A DNA stretch of 64,000 nucleotides, from NCBI GenBank assembly GCA_963682175.1, contig OY821786.1:33721501-33785500 (forward strand), in the 5' to 3' direction. Positions 46,831 through 59,298 of the stretch are shown here, one piece after another (position 1 is the first letter of the stretch; every line of letters starts with the position of its first letter). Origin of the DNA: Triglochin maritima. Its lineage: Eukaryota; Streptophyta; Magnoliopsida; Alismatales; Juncaginaceae. A program made the translations under genes and the position numbers. Under the pieces are notes generated by a model. That model saw only the letters and a list, made by a program, of their open reading frames with translations, was not told the DNA's origin and made no database searches.

Positions 46831-47446
46831 CTATGGATGACTGATGCATTGCATACATTGCATCATATGTCTTTCATTTAGATTAACTCTATATCAATAA
46901 ATGCTACTAAGGTATGTGTTTAGTCTTATTTACAGAATACAGGGACCTGAATGCAAATTACCCATATCCTGAGCATAAACACGTGCAAACGACTCATTTC
47001 TATCATAAAGACCAAGTCAAGATTATCGAGATTCAAATGGAAGTTCATCCAAGCATAAAAGCATGCAAAGACCTAATTACAAAAAGGTCAAGGACTTAAG
47101 CACAAAAGTAGCCAGGGACTTAACTGCAAAGCCGAGGACCCAACTGCAAATTACGAGTACCAAAAGATTATTTTGGAGAAGTTCTAAAGAAAAATCAATT
47201 TGGATCTCCAAATATATGAAGAAATTAACTTGGATCTCCAAAGATATGCAATAATTAATCCGGATGCGCAAATGAGCTTATGACCGACATCTATTTGTTA
47301 GGAATAGACGTCGACCTTTGAATGACCGACATCTAGGTATATACGACACATAGATGGACATCAGGTGAGGGAAGTCATATATCCGACATATAGAAGCCGT
47401 ATATCGACATATATTCCCTTTTCTGCACTAGTGTTGGAAAAAAAGT

Positions 47447-47887
47447 ATGAAAATCTGGTTGACCACTATTAGTTTGGTTGATCTAATTGAAAAGGCTTTC
47501 CTATATTCAGAAATTGAAAATCCCGAAATCAAAGCAGAACAAACGTTGTGGATTGAGAGGGACAAATTGGGTCAAGGTTGCATTTTGTTGGCTTTATCCA
47601 ACGTTCTCTTCGATGTATATAGTTCGTCCTCCTCTGCCTCTATTTTTGCTAAGGATTTGTGGGATGACCTTGACAAAAAGTATAATACTGAGGACTTAGG
47701 TCATGAAAAGTATAATGTTGGAAAGTTCTTGAAGTTTCAAATATTGGAGAGCAAGTCGGTTACTGAACAAGCCCACCACTTCATGAATCTAATTCACGGT
47801 TTAAAAGAGACGGACATGAAACTTCCCAAGAAGTTTCTGGTGATGTCCATCATCGAGAAGTTCCCTCGGTCCTGGGAGGAAAATTGA
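47447..47887 (+). pseudogene. Copia gag fragment, copy 4
   Basis: Fourth copy; protein identical to copy 2. Confidence 0.8.
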
Positions 47888-48503
47888 CTATGGATGACTG
47901 ATGCATTGCATACATTGCATCATATGTCTTTCATTTAGATTAACTCTATATCAATAAATGCTACTAAGGTATGTGTTTAGTCTTATTTACAGAATACAGG
48001 GACCTGAATGCAAATTACCCATATCCTGAGCATAAACACGTGCAAACGACTCATTTCTATCATAAAGACCAAGTCAAGATTATCGAGATTCAAATGGAAG
48101 TTCATCCAAGCATAAAAGCATGCAAAGACCTAATTACAAAAAGGTCAAGGACTTAAGCACAAAAGTAGCCAGGGACTTAACTGCAAAGCCGAGGACCCAA
48201 CTGCAAATTACGAGTACCAAAAGATTATTTTGGAGAAGTTCTAAAGAAAAATCAATTTGGATCTCCAAATATATGAAGAAATTAACTTGGATCTCCAAAG
48301 ATATGCAATAATTAATCCGGATGCGCAAATGAGCTTATGACCGACATCTATTTGTTAGGAATAGACGTCGACCTTTGAATGACCGACATCTAGGTATATA
48401 CGACACATAGATGGACATCAGGTGAGGGAAGTCATATATCCGACATATAGAAGCCGTATATCGACATATATTCCCTTTTCTGCACTAGTGTTGGAAAAAA
48501 AGT

Positions 48504-48944
48504 ATGAAAATCTGGTTGACCACTATTAGTTTGGTTGATCTAATTGAAAAGGCTTTCCTATATTCAGAAATTGAAAATCCCGAAATCAAAGCAGAACAAA
48601 CGTTGTGGATTGAGAGGGACAAATTGGGTCAAGGTTGCATTTTGTTGGCTTTATCCAACGTTCTCTTCGATGTATATAGTTCGTCCTCCTCTGCCTCTAT
48701 TTTTGCTAAGGATTTGTGGGATGACCTTGACAAAAAGTATAATACTGAGGACTTAGGTCATGAAAAGTATAATGTTGGAAAGTTCTTGAAGTTTCAAATA
48801 TTGGAGAGCAAGTCGGTTACTGAACAAGCCCACCACTTCATGAATCTAATTCACGGTTTAAAAGAGACGGACATGAAACTTCCCAAGAAGTTTCTGGTGA
48901 TGTCCATCATCGAGAAGTTCCCTCGGTCCTGGGAGGAAAATTGA
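48504..48944 (+). pseudogene. Copia gag fragment, copy 5
   Basis: Fifth copy; protein identical to copy 2. Only after this copy does the LTR-like sequence continue into a full LTR end and primer site. Confidence 0.8.
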
Positions 48945-48956
48945 CTATGGATGACT

Positions 48957-50157
48957 GATGCATTGCATACATTGCATCATATGTCTTTCATTTAGATTAA
49001 CTCTATATCAATAAATGCTACTAAGGTATGTGTTTAGTCTTATTTACAGAATACAGGGACCTGAATGCAAATTACCCATATCCTGAGCATAAACACGTGC
49101 AAACGACTCATTTCTATCATAAAGACCAAGTCAAGATTATCGAGATTCAAATGGAAGTTCATCCAAGCATAAAAGCATGCAAAGACCTAATTACAAAAAG
49201 GTCAAGGACTTAAGCACAAAAGTAGCCAGGGACTTAACTGCAAAGCCGAGGACCCAACTGCAAATTACGAGTACCAAAAGATTATTTTGGAGAAGTTCTA
49301 AAGAAAAATCAATTTGGATCTCCAAATATATGAAGAAATTAACTTGGATCTCCAAAGATATGCAATAATTAATCCGGATGCGCAAATGACAACTAAAACA
49401 TACCATAAAGACACGAGAAAAATTCGGGTCGATTCTGAGCCAAAAAGGTGGCGATTCCGCCGCACCTCATGTAGAAATTGTGGCGATTACGCCGCACAAA
49501 AGTTGATCCGTGTGCTCAAATTTTTACCAATGTTGTATTGACGCGTGTACTTTCCGTTTATATATTGGGATCCCTTGTATCGGCTATAAATAGCCCCGAA
49601 ACGATGTTGTAAAGAGTCTTGGTTTTTGTTCCAAATTTTAGTAATAAAATTCTGTTCTTTTAATTCTTGTTTTAGTTTTCTTTTTTTTAGTTTCTCTAGG
49701 ACCCCTTCTCCTTCCCTCCATCCATGAGTTTCTAACTCTCTCCAAATGGTGGGGTGACGGATTTAGGGTGATGAGAAGAAAAATAAAGTTATTATTTTAA
49801 TTTCGTGTTAGTATATTTTGATTACTTGAGTTTATGTTGAGTCATTTATCATGTAATGCTTTATATAACTAATGTGATTTATTATAAGTTTCAGAATTCT
49901 CTAATCAAAACCCGACATCTAAACCTCCACCCGCTGGACTCCCATTCATAGTTGTTTTCTTTTTAATCTGTTTTTGTTGTTCTTGTTTTAGATAATTAAA
50001 AACCAAAAATCTCAAACCAACCTCATTATTGTTCTCTCTTTCTCTCCTTAATCGAAAACCACAAAAATAACAATATCCCTCCCTCCTTGTGTTCGACCCG
50101 TACTTGTCACCGCTTCATCGCGGTCGTGCACTTGCGGTATAAATAAAATTCTCATCA
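48957..50157 (+). repeat. 5' LTR of the gag-pro element (approximate)
   Basis: Inferred from TGATGCATTGCATAC near the left and CTCATCA just before the primer site. It includes GGCTATAAATAGCC (about 49584, promoter-like), a poly-A-type AATAAA at about 49640, and the box GTGCACTTGCGGTATAAATA at 50127-50145 shared with two other LTR pieces in the window. Its left 430 bp are also in each tandem unit. Confidence 0.5.
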
Positions 50158-50163
50158 TGTTTT

Positions 50164-50181
50164 TGGCGCCGTTGTCGGGGA
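50164..50181 (+). promoter_or_regulatory. primer binding site for tRNA-Asp
   Basis: TGGCGCCGTTGTCGGGGA is complementary to the 3' end of plant tRNA-Asp (…CCCCGGCAACGGCGCCA) with one mismatch, the usual primer site of many plant Gypsy elements. Confidence 0.8.
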
Positions 50182-51566
50182 GGCGACGTAGATTTTGTTT
50201 ATTGTTGTGTTCTCGATTCTATTCTGTTTATCTTGTGCGCGATCTAAGTATTTGGATTTGTGTTTCAGGAGACAACTGAGTGCGCGGGGAAATCTGAACA
50301 CAGCTGGAGCAAGCAGGGTGGCGAAATCGCCGCATAACAAGCACAAGTTGTGGCGGATCCGCCGCACAACAGAGGCTTTTGGGCTTCAAATTTCTCTGGG
50401 GTTAGCGCCATCTCTGGGTGGACGCGTGGGGCTACTGAAATTTTGAGAGCGGGCGGTGAACCCGACTGAGCATTGCATGAGTAACCTTTGTTGCCTCTTT
50501 CCTCGTAATTTCTAGTTTCGGAAAATTTCCTTTTGTAGAACTGCACGTGTTAAGCTTAAATTCCATAATTGACAATAATTCAACTCTGACCTAAAAATTG
50601 GCAAAACTAGAAGAACTTAGTGCATGCATCATATAATATTTTGTTTGCATTATTCTTGCTAAATTCTTGCAAATTAATTCTTGTTGAAGAGTGCTGGAGG
50701 CAAGGTACGTATCACGGTTTTTATTGATTGCATTTAAGCATATAATCTAATTTGCATACAACCTTGCAATTGCCCCCCACTAAAGACCATTGTTTGACTA
50801 TCTTTGCTAGATTTAAGTTAAACTATCTTAAGGGCAACTCCGTAGGAAAAGATACGGTGGGGATTTCATCACCTTTCCGTGGCCCACAAATCACAATCTT
50901 AAAGTGTCACCCAAGCTTTAAGATTAAAATCAATTAGACATTGGCCCCTAAGGACTCAGACTCAATTAAGGAGGAGATTGGTTTGACTTGCTATGACTTG
51001 AAGCTGATCGAATTTAATTTGGTGTCTAGAAAGTGTTTTTGTGTTGACGTAAGTCTTCCAAGCGAAGTGGTTGTCTAATTGGCACCGACTCTGTCGGAAG
51101 TGCCCCTACTAGCTATACACTGCCTAGCCAAGTTGGTTTGATTAGTGAGGGAGGTGAATCAAGCAAATCAATTCGACTCAACCAGTTAGGAGTCGTCTAG
51201 ATTTAAGCGACACTAGGTCTACGATTGTTTGAACCGTGCTTGTTCAGGAAACTTCTGACCAACCCTCTTTTCTATCTTTAGAGTTAAGTTTCCCTTCTCA
51301 TCTGAGTCTTCTTTCTCTTCTCACCTCAATTCTCTAGATTAGGATTCCTTTCTCATCTTTCCCCATTCTATTGTTTGTTTCCATTTTTGAAAAAAATTTA
51401 ATTTTTTTTATCAATTGATTCTTGAATTTGAATTGGGAATTTAAATTTCGAATTTGAATTCAAAAATTGATTCAAACCTGTGCACTCAGATTTGGGTTCG
51501 GGACTTGAGTAATCGACTCTCACGAGTTTATCTAGATTCCAGTCTGGAGCTTAGTCCCACCAATCC

Positions 51567-52320
51567 ACCTGTTGCACCACCTCACCCGGATCCAATGGGT
51601 GAGAATGTTGTGAACCCGCCCATAACTCTGAGGGATCGATACTACCCAACGATGGCTGCTTAGCCATCGTGCATCGTTATGCCCACCATACAGGGTCACG
51701 ACTTCGAACTTAAGGCACAATACATGAGTATGTTGCCTAAGTTCACCTCTAGGGAAGACCAATATCTCTTCCTTAGAGAATTTGAGGAAATCTGCTCTCT
51801 TATGCAATACCAGCATATCTCTGAGGAGGCAGTGCGTCTGAAATTTGTGCCTCTAGCACTGAAGGACGACGCTAAGAAATGGCCATATAGTCTAGCCGAA
51901 AAATCCATTAAAAGTTGGGCTGAGTTTGTTCAAGTATTCCTAAAAAAATATTTCCCCAACCATAAGACTATGAGGATTAGGAATGAAATTGTTGCATTCG
52001 TTCAATCTGAGAGCGAGCCGTTCTATTCCTATCTAGAAAGATTTAAAAGTGTGCTGACCCAATGCCCTCATCACGGAATTCCAAGATGACAACTGTGCCA
52101 AATTATTTATGAGGGATTGACACCCACATCTAGGGTTATGGTAGAATCCGTAAGCCAAGGGAATTTCATGTCAAAAAATGAAAATGATGCCTAGACTTTT
52201 CTTGAAGATTTAGCTGAAAACAGTATGCAATGGGACAATGCTAGAGCACCGCTTAACCCGAGTATTGGATCTAGAATAGCAAGTCAACCCAAACCAGGAG
52301 TCTTAGCTGGGTTGGCGTAA
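51567..52320 (+). pseudogene. Gypsy-type gag, broken
   Basis: One frame with retrotransposon gag features: LKAQYMSMLPKFTSREDQYL, LREFEEICSLM, LKFVPLALKDDAKKWPYSL, then SWAEFVQVFLKKYFP and the continuation IIYEGLTPTSRVMVESVSQG. In-frame stops at 51661, 52087 and about 52192 break it. A Gly/Asn/Gln-rich region follows. Confidence 0.8.
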
Positions 52321-52435
52321 TAATTCCAATTTCTCATCAAGCCAACAAGGTCAACCTCCTAGACAACAACCAAACCCGTATAACCAAAATAATACATCAT
52401 CTGAGTTTAGTAACAATGGAGATTATGACGTTAGG

Positions 52436-53788
52436 TTGACAAGCTTGGAAAATTTGATGAAGACTTTTATACAAACAACCAACCAGTCCTTCCAAAGGCT
52501 AGAGACACAAGTCAGCCAACTCGCACAAATTGTAGGTGCAAGAGAAAAGGGTCAGTTTCCAAGTCAACCTGAGGTGAATCCTAGATCTAATAATCAATAT
52601 CAGCCCTATCAACCACCTCTAGGAAGTAACAACTCGAGACCAGTTCAAATGGTTAATGAGGAAGGACCGTTCCAACAAATAAATGCAGTAGTATCATTAC
52701 GGTCCGGAAGATAAGTTGATAACAAGGTGGTAAATCCTAGAATGTCTAATCAATCTAGCCATCAAGCAACCACATATAACCTAACCATTGAACCTGACGT
52801 CCAATCTGAAACGCCCAACCCACCTACTCAACCTGAACCCATAGCTCAACCTGAGCGAGTCTATGTTCCTAAAGCTCCATTCCCCAATAGACTTAAGAAG
52901 AACTCAAGTGCACAAATGGACAAAATCCTGGAAGTATTTAAGCAAGTTAAGGTGAATATTCCACTCCTGGATATGATTCAACAAATAGTTGCTTATGCTA
53001 AATTCTTAAAAGATATGTGCACTAAAAAGAGAAAAACAAACGTACCAAAGAAGGCTTTCTTAACTGCAAACATAAGCTCTATTCTGTCCAACTCATCTCC
53101 TATAAAATATAAGGACCTTGGGTGTCCCACAATTTCATGTCCAATAGGAGATACTTTTATCAACAAAGCCCTTCTAGACCTTGGTGCTAGTGTTAACCTA
53201 CTCCCGTTCTCTGTCTACGAGCAACTCAACCTTGGTCCACTAAAACCCTCTAAGACAACTCTTCAATTTGCTGACTGCTCTATTAAGAAACCAAGAGGTG
53301 TAGTCGAGGACGTGTTGATCAAGGTGGGTGACTTCATTTACCCAGTGGATTTTGTCGTACTAGATACTGCACATGTTGTAAATCCTAATAGACAAATCCC
53401 TGTAATACTAGGCAGACCCTTTTTAGCCACTTCTGAAGCATTGATAAACTGTCAAAATGGGCTCATGCAATTATCTTTTGGGAACTTAAAAGCTGAATTT
53501 AATATCTTTCATGTTGATAGTGAGCCAGAAATAATATGCAATCAAAGTGATGTTGTGATGAGAGCACGTATCTATAAGATTTCTGAATCAAATAAATCAT
53601 CACAAAATCAAAAAGAAAGTGCGAAAAAGGGGAGTAAGTCATCTACCCAACCACCATCACTCGAACAAACAAGAGAATCAATACATGTGAGAGGTGTGGA
53701 ACCTTTACCTCAGGGCAACATGGGGAACAATTCAACTGGATACATGCACCAACATGGTGACATTCAATCCAGTTCTGATTATGATTGA
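52436..53788 (+). pseudogene. gag C-terminus and aspartic protease of Gypsy (Athila-like)
   Basis: One frame with a stop at 52712 between gag-like MTSLENLMKTFIQTTNQSFQ...VVSLRSGR and the protease part. The protease reads YKDLGCPTISCPIGD, then LLDLGASVNLLPFSVYEQL (Asp of the D-[L/T]-G-A active site), DCSIKKPRGVVEDVLIKVGD and IPVILGRPFLATSEALI. The layout matches Athila-type Gypsy proteases. No reverse transcriptase, RNase H or integrase follows. Confidence 0.85.
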
Positions 53789-53880
53789 CTTTGAACAAAT
53801 TTCATCCCTCCACCGCAGTTCACCCAGGTAATAAGTGCATTTGCTTTATATTTGCATACATTGAGGACAATGCATGATAT

Positions 53881-53893
53881 AGGTGTGGGGGTG
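53881..53893 (+). promoter_or_regulatory. candidate polypurine tract
   Basis: AGGTGTGGGGGTG follows the protease and precedes a T-rich stretch. This would be the plus-strand primer if the element was gag-protease only. No matching 3' LTR was recognised right of it. Confidence 0.45.
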
Positions 53894-54490
53894 TTTATCT
53901 ATATATCTATATATTCTATTAGTTTTGTTCTTTAAAAAAAATTCAATATTGCATGACATAGCTTAAGATTGAACTGCCAAAACCCGTGTACAAATTGCAT
54001 TGAGCTTTTGTTCCATATTATATAGTTCTGCTTGTAGAAATTATGACATAAATCTAAGTTTCAAAGAAATAACTCATTACCCTTTAAGACATGTATGCAC
54101 TTAAATTGGATGAATCAAATCTTTGAAGTGGTTGATAAAAAGCAGAGGTTGAGGAAAATATACCGGGAAGTGTGGACTTCTAATAGCAATTAAGCCTTGA
54201 GGAAAATAAAAGTAAAAATAATAATAAAGGAATCAAGTGAGGAAAGCACATTTTGCAAAATGATTACAAAAACCCAAGCCTTTGAGTCACTGGTCCGTAG
54301 GGGTATCTTGAAACCCGGTAACTTGAGTATGCCAACTCGGGATTATCGACCAAACTCGTTACACGAATGCAAAAATGGTAAAAGTGTCAGAAAAAGCAAA
54401 TGTGTTGAATCACGGGAAAAAAATATACTTTAAGATACTCAAGGCCCAAAGTTAAAAGAATGATCCATGCCATGGTTGATCTGAATGATA
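53894..54490. other. 3' part of gag-pro element, no gene
   Basis: Probably the untranslated 3' part of the Gypsy element, cut off by the Copia LTR. A 78-codon open frame at 54197 has no recognisable domain. Confidence 0.35.
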
Positions 54491-54839
54491 CTTCACCACA
54501 AGAGGAGGCGTGTAAAATAATTTAAGTGATTCTTGAATAAGGAATTGGAATCACACTCTAACTAACACTCTACACTTGAGGACACTTGGATATTGATATG
54601 GAGTTGGATATCCAAGTGGTGAAGTTTAGGCTTGAGTGTTGTGGATTGAGAGCTTGAAGATGGAGTGAATTTGGCTTTGAGTATTGGATAGATAAGAAGT
54701 GTTCAAGATGTCCAAAACAACCAAATGAGGTCATATTTATAAGTCTTCAAGCTCAACTAGCCGTTTGGGAGTTGGTGGGGAAATGTACCAATAGGAATGC
54801 AAGATGTGACTTAAGCTCGGACGGAAATCGTGGCATATT

Positions 54840-55440
54840 CGATCGACCGTTGTTCAAACGGTAGTCCGAAGAATTGGTCTGAATGAAGAACTCGGTTGAC
54901 CGAATGTATCGGATCACCGTTCACCAACCTTCAGTAGCTTTTATCTATTTATCCCTAATTAAGTTCGATTAACTGAAGTCCATTCGGTTCACCGTTCCAA
55001 GGTGGACAGTAAAATTGATTGGGCTATGATCATGTCAAGTTCGGTTGACCATGTATACTTCGGTAGACCGAAGTAGCGTGGGTTTTGCGCTGACATTGAG
55101 TGGGAAGTTGGTTTTTCGTTAACGGTCAAGTGTCACGTGTAAAATAGTCGTTGGGCTCCTAAAGCCAATAAGGAATCGGTTGACCGATAGCCATTTGGTC
55201 GTCCAAACTGGGATAAGTCAATTGGGCTCTAGGGACTTAATTCAAAAGCGACCGTTGGAGCAAAGTCTAAAACCGGTCCAGGGCTGTTCGGTAGACCGAA
55301 GGGTAGTTTGGTCTTCCGTTGGGGCAATTCCAGAGAACACCTAAGTTCTACTGGTGGGAAGTATTCGGGTATCCGATAGGTTTTCGGTGGACCGAAGTAG
55401 ATAAGATTCGGTTGACCGAAATAGGTTCGGTTTACCGATG
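54840..55440. promoter_or_regulatory. CGGTNNACCG palindrome cluster, second copy
   Basis: About 11 sites of the form CGGTTGACCG, CGGTAGACCG, CGGTGGACCG or CGGTTTACCG. The CGGT...ACCG arms stay while the two central bases vary. Same LTR position as the cluster at 29030-29515. Confidence 0.6.
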
Positions 55441-55643
55441 AAATGACGGGACAGAATCCTAGTGCTCAAGTTTACATAAAACCTTATGGACTTAATAAAT
55501 ATAAAGTTACATGTCTTGGTCCAAAACTTTGATTACAAGTCTTGAGTCTTGATGTGTTTGTCCCAAGGCTCATTTCCTTGATTGTCTTGATCAACATATT
55601 AAGATGATTGAAAGTATACAAATATATATATATATATATATAT

Positions 55644-55675
<32 letters not shown>

Positions 55676-55680
55676 TAAGG

Positions 55681-58600
55681 ATAGAATGAGCCCTGGGCTC
55701 AATTTGTTTAAATGAGCCCCTCAAGATCTAACCATTCATCTTAATCTGAATGGTTGTGAGTGTTTTACTTTAAGTGAGGGTAATAAAGTAAATCTGGTGG
55801 TCTTCTCAAACACTTTAATCCACGTTGCCAAAAAGAAACCCAATATTCTTCTTCTATTTTCGTCATCTCTTTCTCCTCATCCTCCAAACCGTAATTGTCA
55901 TTCACTACCACGGATTCTGCAATACATCTTGTTTTTGTTTGGTTAGTTTTTGCAAGTGATTTTGTTTTTGTTCTGTTTTTTGATCTTGATTTTGGTTCTG
56001 AGTGGTTTTAGTTTTCTGCAGCGAATTTCGTTTTTGCTTGGCTTTTTGATGCTGAGATCGTTTTTGTTTTGTTGTTTGCTGGTAATTACGGTTTTGTTTG
56101 GTTTTAGGTTTTGTTGTTGATTTCGATTTTGCTAGGTTTTTGTTGCTTATTTCGTTTTTGTTTGGTTTTTTGCTCGTGATTTCTGTTTTGTTTTTTTAGT
56201 TTTTTGCTGCTGATTCGATTTTACTTGGTTTTTGGCTGCTGATTTTCGTTTTTATTTTGTGGATCTTTAATCTTGTGGTTTATTTGGGATCTATATATAT
56301 ATTTTGGTAGAACATTGGGGTTATATTACGACTTGTGTGTTTGGAATTCATTTCGATTTGTATTTGTTTAATAAAATCGATTAATTGGGTATTGGATGTG
56401 CTTACTTTTGAAAGTGGTTTTTCATTTTGAAAATTTTGATATTAACATATTAAGTAAAATCGAAAATAATTTTAGGTTTGTAACCAGAAAATCGTATTGG
56501 TAGCCGCAATATAAATATGAGTACTGTAATATAATATTGAAAACTGTAATATTGATGTTTCGAACCGTAATATAAAATTGATACCTGTAATATTGACCGT
56601 TTTAGTTGTAACTAGAATATCTCTTTTGTAGTCGTAATATAGTGAAGTAATGTAATATTATTATATCGTTTCCAAAACAATAATATTGTACACCTAATGG
56701 TGCACCATTTGGGATCTTGCAGAGTTACAACTGAAGATACAAATAAATGGCAGGAATGACTTGGAAGGAAGATTAATATTCTTTGGCAAGATATACATGC
56801 AAATAATCTCGTACAGGAATATACATCATTTTTTAAAGTTTTGATATACATACTCTAGTAAAAATAATATGTTTTGTTGAAACATTATATATAATCTTTT
56901 TTTTGTTGAATATTTTTGGTTTTGTACCAAGCAATGGTGAATGAGTACAGGTTATCTAACTTTTTTACTATATCTAATAGCTGTAATAGTACGGTGCTAA
57001 CTGTAATATCAAGGGGTTGTTAGTAATATTATTTTTCAAAACGTAAAATTAAAATAGTATTACATTAACCATATGGAGTATCAAGATGTAATAATAATTT
57101 GCTAGACGTATGACACAATTATTTTAGTCCTTCACAATTAAGAAAATGGATGCCTAATAATGTGTATATTGTAATTTGGTTCTTCATATAATTTTAGGTT
57201 TAGAAACGTTTCAAAAAATGATCTAGAATTACGACATGTGTTATGTAACTTGTGTATGTAACTTGTACAATATATGTATTAGCTGTAATATTACAGAACA
57301 TTCTATATTCTCTTATTTTTTATTAATATGTTAGGTTTTGTTCAACGCAATGGTTAATGAGTACCGACTATGTACCTTGTTTGTCTGTATATTGTAGCCG
57401 TAATTTGATGGTAACAACTGTAATATTGGGATGCTGCTGTAATATAACTTTACAAACCGTAATATTAAAATAGTATTACCTTAACCATACGCATTATCAA
57501 GATGTAATATTAATTTGCGAGATGTAAGATACAATAGTTCTGCCCAATTTAAAATATGGATGTCTAATAATGTGTAAAATGTAATGTGGATCTTAAGATA
57601 ATTTGAGGTTTACAAACATTTTAAAAAGAAGTAATGGAGAAGTACAACATGTGTTATGTAACTTGTATGAATAGAGTATATCTATTAGCTTTAATATTAA
57701 GGAAAATTCTATATACTCTTACTTTGTTGAATATGTTAACTTTTATTCAACGCAACGGTGAATGAGAACATGTTATGTCCCTGTTTGACTGAAACTATTA
57801 ACTGTAATATTATGGTAAGAACTGTAATATCGACAAGCTGCTGTAATATTATTAGTCCAAACGTAATATTAGAAGGGTATTACACTAATCATAAGTAATA
57901 TCAGGATATAATATTAATTTGCTAGACATATGTAAAAATAACTGTAAATATTCATTCATAAATACAGCAGTTGCACGCAATTGTAATGTTGTATAATTCA
58001 AAAAGTTGGTAAAATCCCAACATAAATTTCCTCTAATCTATTCGGAACATGTTCCACGAAGTATCATAGCAACGTATTCAGCACGAATCCGAGCCATATC
58101 ATCTTCTCCAAAATTAAATATATCTTTTCCTTCAGAGAGATATTCTACAAAATTCGAATCAAGAGTAAAAGAAGGATTTAAATACATGAGTCAACTTTTA
58201 AGAAAGAAATCAAATGGCTAAAAAGGAATGATATGCAACCTCATCTAGCTTGATGTAACCAAACGATAGGATCACTTTCATCAATCATTCGCTGCAAAAG
58301 TTTTTCTACTGCAATTCCTTTTTTCCCCAAAGTGCAACCATCCCCATTCTTGAGCCAATTCATTTAGATAAGTATCATTATGAAGAGGTTCGGTCCAAAG
58401 GGGACCCAATACTTCCAAATTTCAATGAATGAGAGACTTAAGGAGAGAACAAAGTAAATATACAAAATAAATATCATCAAATAGTATATGTGCAGAATCC
58501 TTATCACATCTAAATTCAATCTTCACAAAATCTCTCATTTCAAACCTCATCCAAAACTAATCCATAGAATCCAACAAAAGTTGAAAGTCTTCCTTGATGT

Positions 58601-59298
58601 CATGACAGATATTCCAAGAACACTATTCACAACTTCAAGTTTCTGCAAACTTTTTAGAATGCAAAGATATGCTACAAACAACACATCAATCCAACAAAAA
58701 TGACACACAATTAAATCACACTCTACAAGTAGTAGTTGTATATCCTTTTTAAACATGATTAAGCAAATTTATCAACGAAGAACCTTCTTAGGAACAATTT
58801 CGGTGGCACGATATTTGACTGTTGTCACAAACCACAAAATATGTGAACTTTGAATCAGTTGGGATTATCACAACATCATGCAACAGATCATGACAAACGA
58901 CATCCCTCAAGTATCAGAAAGTATGCCAATTCGATTGTCGTCGTCTCCCCTCCTCCTCCGTCGACCTCGTCTACCCTCTCCTCCGTTGCAAAACCTCATG
59001 AACCGACGATGACTCCACCATCACCCACAACCCGCAATGCAGCAGGATTGGGATGGTGTCATCTCCCCCAACGACGACGAAAACGCCGGTGAAGGTGGCA
59101 AGAATGGGTTTAGTTTGAGAGGTGTAGAAACGCAGGATGGGGGAAGAAGATAGGGTGAAATGGCAGTAATTAATATTTCCAATTTTACCCCGTTTGTGAA
59201 TAAAATAAACAGATCTAACACCCACCTTTGGATTTGATTTGGATGGTGGATGTCTAGGGGGCTCACTTAAGATTAATTGAGCCCTGGGCTCATTCTAT
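55681..59298. mobile_element. 3.6-kb TIR DNA transposon inside a Copia LTR
   Basis: The left end reads ATAGAATGAGCCCTGGGCTC and the reverse complement of the right end ATAGAATGAGCCCAGGGCTC, each followed by AATT... and a TGAGCCCC word, giving about 40 bp of inverted repeat. Each end contains its own GAGCCC/GGGCTC hairpin. It sits in an AT-microsatellite, so the target duplication cannot be read. On the minus strand near 58145-58020 is a short frame NFVEYLSEGKDIF...RAEYVAMILRG, resembling the tail of MULE-borne Ulp1 proteins; this is tentative. Confidence 0.7.
56490..57930 (+). repeat. GTAATATT motif array with ~410-bp tandem units
   Basis: Two dozen or more YTGTAATATT / GTAATATTA words. They lie in an imperfect tandem repeat of about 400-415 bp: TTGCTAGACGTATG near 57101, TTGCGAGATGTAAG near 57514, TTGCTAGACATATG near 57910, and CAACGCAATGGTTAATGAG-type words with similar spacing. 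TAGTATTAC occurs twice (about 57053 and 57473). Confidence 0.7.

Larger units (their letters stand above)
44103..49387 (+). repeat. five tandem copies of a 1,057-bp chimeric unit
   Basis: Exactly 5 x 1,057 = 5,285 bp, head to tail. Each unit is the last 160 bp of a CACTA element, then a 441-bp Copia gag piece, then about 440 bp resembling the start of an LTR. Copies appear identical apart from T at 44521 in copy 1 where copies 2-5 have G (Asp to Glu in the gag piece). The unit starts GAGCTTATGACC; the join reads GCGCAAATG-AGCTTATG. Near-identity means a very recent expansion or an assembly artefact. Confidence 0.95.

Noticed and set aside
44276..48944. A five-member gene family
   Set aside because: The five identical frames are Copia gag fragments within one tandem transposon-derived repeat, not independent genes.
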